The notes beneath the pieces are model-generated. The model saw only the letters and a list, made by a program, of their open reading frames with translations. It had not been told where the DNA came from and made no database searches. From Aquificaceae bacterium (GTDB lineage Bacteria > Aquificota > Aquificia > Aquificales > Aquificaceae), in the NCBI GenBank assembly GCA_025057715.1, contig JANWVD010000046.1, forward strand, positions 1-6,378: 6,378 bases of DNA, written 5' to 3'. This document shows, piece by piece, positions 1-5,258 of the stretch. The translations under genes and the position numbers were made by a program. Positions within the stretch are counted from its first letter, which is position 1, and each line of letters starts with the position of its first letter.

Positions 1-1
1 T

Positions 2-37
2 AGGGTAGAAATTGTAAAAGTGGTTGGAGGCGGATAA
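2..37 (+). CDS. thiS: ThiS sulfur carrier protein, C-terminal end only (5' part outside window)
   Basis: The frame from base 2 reads R-V-E-I-V-K-V-V-G-G-G and then TAA at 35-37. ThiS is a small ubiquitin-like protein whose C-terminal Gly-Gly is adenylated and turned into a thiocarboxylate, which donates sulfur to the thiazole ring made by ThiG. The visible tail, a beta-strand pattern (VEIVKVV) ending in glycines, matches the ThiS end. The thiG start lies one base past the stop, which is the classic thiS-thiG order. Only 11 codons are visible, so the call rests on the tail plus context; a MoaD-like protein could end similarly, but the neighbour makes ThiS much more likely. Confidence 0.8.
   Translation, partial: RVEIVKVVGGG
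26..30 (+). promoter_or_regulatory. Shine-Dalgarno of thiG, inside the thiS Gly-Gly codons
   Basis: GGAGG lies 8 bases upstream of the ATG at 39 and decides the thiG start. A TTG at 24 is in frame with thiG but would put this ribosome site inside the coding region. The same bases encode the C-terminal glycines of ThiS (GGA GGC GGA), so one stretch serves both as the sulfur-carrying tail and as the ribosome site of the partner gene. Confidence 0.8.
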
Positions 38-38
38 G

Positions 39-818
39 ATGGAAGATTACCTTGAGATAGCAAACAGACGCTTTAGCTCAAGGCTTATGATAGGCTCTGG
101 GAAGTTTAAGAGCTTTCAGCAAACCAAGGAGGTTTTGGAAGCAAGCGGGGCTGAAATTATAACCGTTGCGGTAAGGAGGGTAAATATCACCGAAAAGGAC
201 AAGGAAAACCTTCTTGATTACATAGACCCTAAAGTTTATCAAATTCTTCCCAATACGGCAGGATGTTATAGCGCAAAGGAAGCTATTAATACCGCCATGC
301 TTGCAAGGGAGGCTACTGGGATAAACTGGATAAAGCTCGAGGTCATAGGCGACCAAAAGACCCTGCTTCCGGATATGGAGCAAACCCTTGAGGCTGCCAA
401 AATCCTCGTAAAAGAAGACTTTGTGGTTTTGCCCTACATTTTCGACGACCCAATCTATGCCAAGAAGTTCGAGGATGTTGGATGCGCTGCGGTTATGCCG
501 CTTGCTGCGCCGATTGGTTCTGGTCTTGGCTTGCAAAACCCTTATAACCTAATCTTTATTAAAGAAGCCGTTAGCATTCCAGTAATTGTGGATGCCGGGA
601 TTGGCTCTGCGGGGGATATTCCGCAGGTTATGGAGCTTGGCGTTGACGGGATTTTAACAAACACCGCCCTCGCAGAAGCAAAAGACCCAATTATGATGGC
701 AAAGGCTATGAAGCACGCAACCATAGCAGGCAGACTTTCATACCTTGCCGGAAGGATGCCAAAGCGCACCTACGCAGTTCCATCTTCGCCCCTAAAGGGC
801 ATTCCATACAAAAACTAG
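39..818 (+). CDS. thiG: Thiazole synthase ThiG
   Basis: ThiG makes the thiazole phosphate half of thiamine in the cytoplasm from 1-deoxy-D-xylulose 5-phosphate, dehydroglycine and sulfur from ThiS thiocarboxylate. The 259-residue protein has the usual length and covers the whole (beta/alpha)8 barrel. Landmarks are SRLMIGSGKFKSF (about residues 14-26), the near-invariant TVAVRRVN (42-49), LPNTAGCYSA (70-79), WIKLEVIGD (97-105) with K99 as the expected Schiff-base lysine, CAAVMPLAAPIGSG (149-162), and VDAGIGSAGD (184-193) followed by ILTNTALAEAKDP, the phosphate-binding end. ATG 39 is chosen over the in-frame TTG at 24 because GGAGG stands 8 bases before it. It follows thiS by one base, and its TAG stop (816-818) shares a base with the GTG of the next gene. 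Any thiamine riboswitch would lie outside the window. Identification is secure. Confidence 0.97.
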   Translation: MEDYLEIANRRFSSRLMIGSGKFKSFQQTKEVLEASGAEIITVAVRRVNITEKDKENLLDYIDPKVYQILPNTAGCYSAKEAINTAMLAREATGINWIKLEVIGDQKTLLPDMEQTLEAAKILVKEDFVVLPYIFDDPIYAKKFEDVGCAAVMPLAAPIGSGLGLQNPYNLIFIKEAVSIPVIVDAGIGSAGDIPQVMELGVDGILTNTALAEAKDPIMMAKAMKHATIAGRLSYLAGRMPKRTYAVPSSPLKGIPYKN

Positions 819-2023
819 TGCAGGTTGCAGTTATAGGGGCTGGCTTAAGCGGGCTTTTGGTTTCTCACGAGCTGAAAAAGCTCGGTCTATCCCCCGTAGT
901 TTTTGAAAAAGAGCCAGAAATCCCAAGTAAAACCCTAATCATTCCGCTCTTTGACGAAGTTAAGGCTTTAGCTAAAGAACTCTCTACTGAAATTCCCCCC
1001 TTAAAAGAGCAGAGAAGATGCATCTATAAAGGTGGGAGATTGCTTAGCTTTAGAGCATCTGTTTTTAGCTTGCTAACTTCTGGCATCTTCTCTCTTTCAG
1101 AACTCTTTTCTATCCTGAAAGAGCCCTTTATTAAGCCAATCAAAGACGATGAAAGCGTCGCAAACTTCGTAAAAAGGAGGTTTGATAGTAAAATCCTCGA
1201 GAGTTTTGTAGAGCCTTTGATTTTAGAGCTGTGTCTCGGGGATGTAGAGAGCCTGTCTTTAAAATTCGCCGTCAGGCGAGTTTATGAAATAGAAAAAACA
1301 TCCTCAAGCGTTGTAAAGGGGGTTTTAGGAGGTAATTTAAAACTCCCGGAGCTTGGCTTTTCTAAAGACGGAGGTCTTATTAAGAGTCTTTTAAGGGGCT
1401 TATCTGTAAAGTTTGAGAATGTGGTCCTAAGAGTTCGCAAAAAGGATGGCGAATTTATCTTGGAAGCCAAGGACGGCAAGCACAAGTTTAGCTCCGTTGT
1501 CGTTTGCACCCCTGCTTGGGCCTCTGCTTACATGCTAAGAGACCTCTCCTGGAGCGCTTGCGAAGTGCTTGAAAGCGTTTTTTACGCTCCTTTTGTCTTA
1601 GTTAGGGCAACTTTAAAGCTTGGTATCCCCTGTCATAGCGTGCTTTTTCCGTCCTCTTCTGGTTTTCGCATAAAGCGGATTTCCGTATCTGACTTTGAGG
1701 ATGGGGTGATTTACTTAGGCGGCGCGAAAGAAGGGGAGATTCTTGACCTAAGCGATAATGAGATTATCACGCTTTTAAAATCAGAACTACTACGTATCTT
1801 TGGCGCAAACGAGATTAAAATCCTTGCCATAGAGCGATACAAAAGAGCGATACCGCAATTTAACTTAGGTTATGATAAGGTTCTTGAGATAGTTAGCGCT
1901 TTAGAGAGCGAAAATCCCGGGCTTTTTATTGGTTCAAGGTTTGTCTTTGGTCCTTCTATTTTAGATTCTATCGCGGGGGCTAAGGAAATAGCGAAAAGGG
2001 TTTTTGCTTACTTAAATAAATAA
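818..2023 (+). CDS. FAD-dependent amine oxidase, protoporphyrinogen oxidase (HemY/PPOX)-like, short
   Basis: The 401-residue protein opens with a Rossmann dinucleotide motif (VIGAGLSGL, residues 5-13) and an acidic residue E30 ending the second strand, as in FAD amine oxidases. Later segments resemble HemY-type protoporphyrinogen/coproporphyrinogen oxidases: DESVANFVKRRF (111-122), EPLILELCLGDVESLS (132-147), RAIPQFNLGYDKVLE (343-357), and the C-terminal FAD-binding part GLFIGSRFVFGPSILDSIA (368-386). These enzymes oxidise porphyrinogens late in haem synthesis. The protein is shorter than the roughly 430-470 residues usual for the family: the R-x-G-G-R block expected soon after E30 is absent, and the chain runs straight into KTLIIPLFDEVKALAKEL. 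The GTG start overlaps the thiG stop (TAGTG) with no ribosome site at useful spacing, so expression probably depends on coupling to thiG. An FAD enzyme beside thiSG invites the label ThiO (glycine oxidase), but the motifs are PPOX-like. Family is fairly sure; substrate is not. Confidence 0.7.
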   Translation: MQVAVIGAGLSGLLVSHELKKLGLSPVVFEKEPEIPSKTLIIPLFDEVKALAKELSTEIPPLKEQRRCIYKGGRLLSFRASVFSLLTSGIFSLSELFSILKEPFIKPIKDDESVANFVKRRFDSKILESFVEPLILELCLGDVESLSLKFAVRRVYEIEKTSSSVVKGVLGGNLKLPELGFSKDGGLIKSLLRGLSVKFENVVLRVRKKDGEFILEAKDGKHKFSSVVVCTPAWASAYMLRDLSWSACEVLESVFYAPFVLVRATLKLGIPCHSVLFPSSSGFRIKRISVSDFEDGVIYLGGAKEGEILDLSDNEIITLLKSELLRIFGANEIKILAIERYKRAIPQFNLGYDKVLEIVSALESENPGLFIGSRFVFGPSILDSIAGAKEIAKRVFAYLNK

Positions 2024-2767
2024 AGCCCCGTATATAATTCCAATAAAGATTCTGTATAAACCAAACAGACTAAGGGCATTTTTTTTGGCGAAAAATAGCA
2101 TTAGCTTAATTCCTAAAATTGAGAAGATAAACGAAGATGTAAAGCCAGCTATAAGGATTTGCCAATGTACGCTTTCGAGTGCTTCTGTAGTCTTTAGCGT
2201 ATCGTAAATCGTTGCCGAAATGACCGTTGGGACTGCCAATAGGAACGAAAATTCCGCAGACTCTCGCCTGCTAAGACCTAAAATAAGCCCGCCTGCAAAG
2301 GCTGCCCCAGAGCGAGAAACCCCCGGCACAAAGGCCGCGCTTTGGAAAATTCCGATTAAAAAAGCGTCTTTTGGCTTTATTCTTCTACCCTCCTCAGACT
2401 TATATCGGTCTAAAAAAATTAGTAAAATCCCGCCTAAGATTGAGCTTAAAACCACAATTATGTCATTGCCAATAAGATAGCCCTTTATGGGTCTATAGAG
2501 CAAAAACCCAATAACCGCCGTTGGCAAAAAGCCTAAGATAAGAAGGTGGATATTAATTAAGAGCCTTCGCCAATATAGAATTGCGACAGTGAGTATTGCA
2601 CCGCTTTGGATGCTAATTTCGAAGGTTTTTAAAAACTCCGTGTGGCTTAGCCCAAGTAAGTGAGAGGCAAGTATTAAGTGTCCCGTTGAGGATATTGGTA
2701 AAAACTCAGTTAGACCCTCTAAAAGACCTAAGACAACAGCATGCTTTAGCTCTAACTCAGGCTTCAA
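2012..2767 (-). CDS. uppP: Undecaprenyl-diphosphatase UppP (BacA family)
   Basis: This integral membrane enzyme removes a phosphate from undecaprenyl diphosphate, recycling the lipid carrier for peptidoglycan and O-antigen; raised levels give bacitracin resistance in known cases. The family motifs are present: EGLTEFLPISSTGH (residues 17-30) with E17, E21 and H30, FEISIQSGAILTVAILYW (49-66), and PGVSRSGAAFAGG (148-160) with R152. Hydrophobic stretches occur at about 52-66, 73-90, 103-119, 154-164, 174-188, 203-227 and 235-251. At 251 residues it is on the short side of the usual 260-280, mainly because the loop after YWRR (64-68) is trimmed. The start is TTG at 2767, forming a TTGA overlap with the stop of the DJ-1 gene. 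A stop codon lies just upstream in this frame and no nearby ATG exists, so TTG is the only reasonable choice. The last 12 bases overlap the 3' end of the HemY-like gene on the other strand. Confidence 0.95.
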   Translation of the reverse strand: MKPELELKHAVVLGLLEGLTEFLPISSTGHLILASHLLGLSHTEFLKTFEISIQSGAILTVAILYWRRLLINIHLLILGFLPTAVIGFLLYRPIKGYLIGNDIIVVLSSILGGILLIFLDRYKSEEGRRIKPKDAFLIGIFQSAAFVPGVSRSGAAFAGGLILGLSRRESAEFSFLLAVPTVISATIYDTLKTTEALESVHWQILIAGFTSSFIFSILGIKLMLFFAKKNALSLFGLYRIFIGIIYGALFI

Positions 2768-3315
2768 AGCTCAATTAGCATCTTTTGCGCAACTTGGCTT
2801 GCGACCTCTTTTCCAACGAGCTTTTCAGCCAGCTTTAGCGAAAACTCAAGCGCAGTGCCTGGACCTTGACTTGTGATGATGTTCCCGTCTTCTACGACCT
2901 TCTCTTCTTTGATAACCGTTGCAGACTTAATCTCGTCTATGAGAGCTGGATAGAGGGTGATTCTTTTGCCCTCTGTGAGCTTAAAGCTCTCAAGCGCAGT
3001 CGGTCCTGCGCATATTGCGCCTATGTAAGCGCCCCTTTTTTCCATCTTCTCTAAGAGTTCTTTGGCTCTTTGGTCGCTCTTTATGCGCTCAACCCCGCCT
3101 GAGCCGCCTGGTATTATGACCATCTTAAGCTCGTCTGGGTTTAGCTCGTCTATGCTTACATCTGGGACAATTTTGAGATTTCTTGCGCTTGCTACAGGCT
3201 CTTTTGAAAGCCCTGCAATTAGCACCTCAACCCCTGCTCTTCTAAGAATGTCTATCGGTGCTACTGCCTCTATCTCTTCATAGCCATCTGCCAATATGAT
3301 TGCGACCTTTTCCAT
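2764..3315 (-). CDS. DJ-1/PfpI family protein (class I glutamine amidotransferase-like)
   Basis: The 183-residue single-domain protein resembles DJ-1/YajL. It has ILADGYEEIEAVAPIDILRRAG (7-28, given here as one conserved block around E16), VIIPGG (66-71) and the nucleophile elbow GAICAGPTAL (99-108) with C102. E16 is in the position of the DJ-1 glutamate that contacts the reactive cysteine. The histidine found after the elbow in human DJ-1 is replaced by tyrosine (TLYPAL, 120-125). Family members are linked to oxidative or electrophile stress, with chaperone, glyoxalase or deglycase activities reported and debated; the specific activity cannot be read here. Older databases call relatives ThiJ, but that is not evidence for a thiamine role despite thiG nearby. 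The ATG has a strong AGGAGGT 8 bases upstream. The gene sits 13 bases after the peroxiredoxin and overlaps uppP by 4 bases, so the three are almost certainly cotranscribed. Confidence 0.9.
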   Translation of the reverse strand: MEKVAIILADGYEEIEAVAPIDILRRAGVEVLIAGLSKEPVASARNLKIVPDVSIDELNPDELKMVIIPGGSGGVERIKSDQRAKELLEKMEKRGAYIGAICAGPTALESFKLTEGKRITLYPALIDEIKSATVIKEEKVVEDGNIITSQGPGTALEFSLKLAEKLVGKEVASQVAQKMLIEL

Positions 3316-3323
3316 GCTAATTT

Positions 3324-3330
3324 ACCTCCT
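3324..3330 (-). promoter_or_regulatory. Shine-Dalgarno of the DJ-1 gene, overlapping the peroxiredoxin stop
   Basis: On the minus strand AGGAGGT (3330 to 3324) stands 8 bases before the ATG at 3315. Its first bases belong to the TAG stop of the upstream peroxiredoxin gene (TAG-GAGGT), so termination and re-initiation can be close-coupled. Confidence 0.8.
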
Positions 3331-3826
3331 ACCTTAGGCTTGATTTTATAAACTCAAGCACTTTAACTGGGTCTGAGTTTGGGTCAACCCCTCTATAGAT
3401 TTTAGCAACTCTCATGTCAGGTGCTATCACAATCGTGTCTCTTGAACAAAAGCCCATCAAGACCCTCACCCCGTAGGCTTTCGCAACCTCACCCTTTGGG
3501 TCTGAGAGAAGGTTGACCTTTAGCGAATACTTTTGGGAGAATTTTTTGATGCTTTCGACGCTGTCTGTGCTTACCCCAAAAACTACGGCGTTGTAACTAT
3601 CAAACTCCTTTATTAGTTTTGAGTATTCTTTGGCTTGAGCTGTGCATCCTGGGGTGTCCGCTTTTGGATAAAAATAAAGAACCACCCACTTGCCGGCTAA
3701 GTCCGCAAGGGTGACCTTCTTACCGTCTTGGTTAAGAAGCGAAAACATATAAGCTGGCATACCCTCGTTAATGGTTGCTACTGACATACCTATCAAGCCA
3801 AACAAAGCAGATAGAAAACTTTTCAT
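3329..3826 (-). CDS. Peroxiredoxin of the PrxQ/Bcp (AhpC/TSA) type with N-terminal signal or anchor
   Basis: This is a thiol peroxidase reducing hydrogen peroxide or organic peroxides. The thioredoxin-fold core holds VVLYFYPKADTPGCTAQAKEY in one block (48-68), with the peroxidatic C61 and the family threonine T58, then VVFGVSTDS (81-89), NLLSDPKGEVAKAYGV (105-120) and SRDTIVIAPD (128-137) with the probable active-site arginine R129. The resolving cysteine that many PrxQ proteins carry five residues after the peroxidatic one is missing (K66); the only other cysteine is C127. Residues 1-19 (MKSFLSALFGLIGMSVATI) are hydrophobic after one lysine, and S15-V16-A17 could be a signal peptidase site, so it is probably exported or membrane-tethered. 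The core begins near M23, giving a cytosolic alternative, but neither M14 nor M23 has a well-spaced ribosome site. ATG 3826 also lacks a Shine-Dalgarno. It leads the operon with DJ-1 and uppP. Confidence 0.9.
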   Translation of the reverse strand: MKSFLSALFGLIGMSVATINEGMPAYMFSLLNQDGKKVTLADLAGKWVVLYFYPKADTPGCTAQAKEYSKLIKEFDSYNAVVFGVSTDSVESIKKFSQKYSLKVNLLSDPKGEVAKAYGVRVLMGFCSRDTIVIAPDMRVAKIYRGVDPNSDPVKVLEFIKSSLR

Positions 3827-3833
3827 AGAGAAT

Positions 3834-3861
3834 AGTTTAAGCGCCCAGATAAACCACCCAA
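3834..3861 (-). promoter_or_regulatory. Possible sigma-70-like promoter for the peroxiredoxin operon (weak)
   Basis: On the minus strand TTGGGT (3861-3856) and TAAACT (3839-3834) are separated by 16 bases and match the consensus hexamers at 3/6 and 4/6. Transcription starting about 7 bases after the -10 would begin at or next to the ATG at 3826, which would explain why that start has no ribosome site. The matches are weak and this stretch is AT-rich, so this is a suggestion only. Confidence 0.25.
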
Positions 3862-3917
3862 GTTAGATTTATGAGTTTTTACTAAAGAACAAAGACAGAG
3901 CTCCTGAGAGGGAAGAA

Positions 3918-3946
3918 TTTAGCCAAGAGCCTCAAGCCTTTATAAT
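3918..3946 (+). promoter_or_regulatory. Promoter of the DsrE-like gene (perfect -10)
   Basis: TATAAT at 3941-3946 is a perfect -10 box. The best -35 candidate is TTTAGC at 3918-3923 with a 17-base spacer, matching only 3 of 6 bases. A start near 3953 would give a leader of about 25 bases containing a strong ribosome site at 3967-3972. The -10 is convincing; the -35 is not. Confidence 0.55.
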
Positions 3947-3961
3947 ATTCTTAAATTCTTA
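3947..3961 (+). repeat. Tandem 7-bp direct repeat at the expected transcription start
   Basis: ATTCTTA occurs at 3947-3953 and again at 3955-3961 with one base between, a period of 8. It lies directly after the -10 box and covers the expected start of the DsrE-like transcript. It may be a regulator site or only chance in an AT-rich leader. Confidence 0.5.
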
Positions 3962-3966
3962 GTAAA

Positions 3967-3972
3967 GGAGGT
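3967..3972 (+). promoter_or_regulatory. Shine-Dalgarno of the DsrE-like gene
   Basis: GGAGGT, within AAAGGAGGTG, stands 5 bases before the ATG at 3978. It is one of the strongest ribosome sites in the window and fixes the start of the gene. Confidence 0.85.
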
Positions 3973-3977
3973 GCAAT

Positions 3978-4346
3978 ATGCAAGCCCCTGACCTTGTGAT
4001 AATACTGCTAACTGGCAAGGAAAATCCAAAGAGGTTGCCGTCTGCTTTCTTCCTCGCTTCCACTGCAGCTGCAGAGGATATGAAAGTCGTAGTTTACTTC
4101 ACCGGTCCTTCAACGGAGCTACTCAAGAAAGGAGTTGCAGACGAGATTTACCCAATGGAGGGCGGTCAACCACTCTCTTACTTTATCAAGCTCGCTCAAG
4201 ACAACGGCGTTCAGATGATTGCCTGCAAGCAATCCCTGGATTTAAATGGCATGTGCGAAACTGACCTTGGCTACTCCTTCCCGGTTATGAGCCCAACGCA
4301 AGCTCTTCCTTCGCTCTCTGGCGCTGGCAAGGTCTTAACTTGGTAA
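3978..4346 (+). CDS. DsrE family protein (sulfur-relay/DsrE-like)
   Basis: The small soluble 122-residue protein has the DsrE-like alpha/beta fold pattern: an N-terminal strand (DLVIILLTG, 5-13), a helix rich in small residues (PSAFFLASTAAAEDM, 21-35), a second strand running into VVVYFTGPSTELLKKG (37-52), and IACKQSLDLNGM (81-92). C83, at the end of the strand and in front of the last helix, is where sulfur-trafficking members of the family carry the persulfide; C93 is a second cysteine ten residues on. DsrE-type proteins hand sulfur between carriers such as TusA or rhodaneses in sulfur oxidation or tRNA thiolation, but many short members have no known role, and no dsr, tus or hdr genes are visible here. 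It has its own promoter and ribosome site, is divergent from the peroxiredoxin, and appears monocistronic. Its last 12 bases overlap the 3' end of the GT9 gene. Family call good; function inferred. Confidence 0.85.
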   Translation: MQAPDLVIILLTGKENPKRLPSAFFLASTAAAEDMKVVVYFTGPSTELLKKGVADEIYPMEGGQPLSYFIKLAQDNGVQMIACKQSLDLNGMCETDLGYSFPVMSPTQALPSLSGAGKVLTW

Positions 4347-5258
4347 GAGCCTAATACAGGCTTTAATAACCTCCTTTGGTTCTATCTCAAGGCAGGCGAG
4401 GTCACCTCGCTTGCAACTTCCTTTGCCATGCAAATCGCAAGGCTGACAATCAAGCCCCTTAATCAAAACTTCCCCCTCGCTTGAGCTAACACCAAAGCCT
4501 AAGGTCGGATGCGTTGCGCCAAATATCTGAACTACCTTTGTGCCAACCGCTCTTGCAATGTGAACTGGCGCAGAGTCATTGCCTACTAAGAGCTTAGCGC
4601 CGGCAATTAGTGCCGGCAACTCTCTTAAGCTAACCTTGCCGCATAGATTTAAGCTCTTATCGCAGCTGCAGTTATCTTCCTCACTTCCGACTAAAACTAC
4701 CTTATACCCCATTGAGCTAAGCTCTTTGCAAACCTCGTTAAAGTAAGGGTAGCGCTTTTTGTAATACCTTGCCCCGGGCGCTATGCAAATATAGTCCCCC
4801 CCAACGAGATTTTTAAACTTTTCTAAGAGCTCTTTATCAACCCCAAGGTTTAACCTCCCCTCTCTTTCGCCGATGGTTTTTAAGTAAGCCTCTAATACGC
4901 TATAGCTTTTTCTAAAGAGCTTAAACCTTATGGCAAGGCGTCTTCTAATTGAGTGCTTTTTAATAACCTTCCACTTCCCACCTAATAGAAGTCTAAGAGC
5001 GATTGTTTTTGGGTTTTTTTGAAGGTCAACATATAGGTCATAGCCTTTAATTGAGCTCAAAATCTTCTTTGAAAAGAGCTCTTTTTTGCTAACTTGAATA
5101 AGATTTACCCTTTCATCGTAATAAAAAACTTCCCCATTTGGATAAAGCGTTAAAAGACTTACCTTAAAGCCCCTTTTAATAAGGGGCTCAATTAAGCAAG
5201 AGGTTAAAACAACATCCCCGAGAGAGGATAGCCTTATGACCAAAGCCCTTTTATCCAC
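4335..5258 (-). CDS. Glycosyltransferase family 9 (ADP-heptose:LPS heptosyltransferase-like)
   Basis: GT9 enzymes transfer ADP-heptose to the inner core of lipopolysaccharide on the cytoplasmic face of the inner membrane. The 307-residue protein has the two-Rossmann GT-B layout: IRLSSLGDVVLTSCLIEPL (8-26), whose D15 matches the conserved active-site aspartate, DLYVDLQ (74-80), IAPGARYYKKRYP (159-171) opening the nucleotide-binding half, and GNDSAPVHIARAVGTKVVQIFGATHP (226-251, one block) with the donor-site D228 and H233. A cysteine cluster near the end (C271, C274, C282, C289) is common in the WaaF/WaaQ branch. At 307 residues it is somewhat shorter than the usual 320-350. Acceptor and heptose position cannot be told, so no symbol is given. 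GTG 5258 overlaps the moaD stop by 8 bases; TTG at 5243 is a less likely alternative, since it would cut into the first strand. No good ribosome site is present, which suggests coupling to moaD. Confidence 0.9.
   Translation of the reverse strand: MDKRALVIRLSSLGDVVLTSCLIEPLIKRGFKVSLLTLYPNGEVFYYDERVNLIQVSKKELFSKKILSSIKGYDLYVDLQKNPKTIALRLLLGGKWKVIKKHSIRRRLAIRFKLFRKSYSVLEAYLKTIGEREGRLNLGVDKELLEKFKNLVGGDYICIAPGARYYKKRYPYFNEVCKELSSMGYKVVLVGSEEDNCSCDKSLNLCGKVSLRELPALIAGAKLLVGNDSAPVHIARAVGTKVVQIFGATHPTLGFGVSSSEGEVLIKGLDCQPCDLHGKGSCKRGDLACLEIEPKEVIKACIRLLPS
5168..5188 (-). repeat. Perfect inverted repeat early in the GT9 coding region
   Basis: AGCCCCTT (5168-5175) and AAGGGGCT (5181-5188) are exact reverse complements around a 5-base loop. 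CTTAA (5163-5167) and TTAAG (5192-5196) extend the stem across a 3-base bulge. It lies about 70 bases into the GT9 gene (codons about 24-30). No U-run follows on the minus strand, so it is not a standard terminator, but it could fold in the mRNA. Confidence 0.6.

Noticed and set aside
24..38. TTG at 24 as the thiG start, adding five residues
   Set aside because: The GGAGG at 26-30 would fall inside the gene, and ATG 39 has ideal spacing from it. The region also still codes the end of ThiS.
78..536. A 152-codon open frame on the minus strand within thiG
   Set aside because: It lies wholly antisense to an unmistakable thiG, has no family resemblance and no ribosome site that I can see; it is a shadow of the real gene.
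818..2023. Calling the gene thiO because it follows thiSG
   Set aside because: The internal and C-terminal motifs are of the PPOX/HemY type rather than the DAO type of glycine oxidase; kept only as a functional hypothesis.
2024..2050. A search for a rho-independent terminator at the HemY-like/uppP junction
   Set aside because: There is no GC-rich stem followed by a U-tract on either strand; the region is coding for uppP.
3126..3152. Direct repeat AGCTCGTCT in the DJ-1 gene
   Set aside because: It arises from the repeated residues D-E-L in DELNPDEL using the same codons, so needs no further explanation.
2764..3315. Treating the DJ-1 protein as thiamine-related (old name ThiJ)
   Set aside because: The old name is not backed by a thiamine-synthesis role, and the gene is on the other strand in a separate operon with uppP.
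3827..3977. A small RNA, riboswitch or short gene in the 151-bp gap
   Set aside because: Apart from promoter-like boxes, the 7-bp repeat and the ribosome site I see no stable hairpin, no riboswitch core and no convincing short reading frame.
4599..4619. Repeat of GCCGGCAA in the GT9 gene, able to form a hairpin
   Set aside because: GCCGGC is self-complementary and the copies come from alanine/glycine/proline codons in L-P-A-L-I-A-G; probably incidental.
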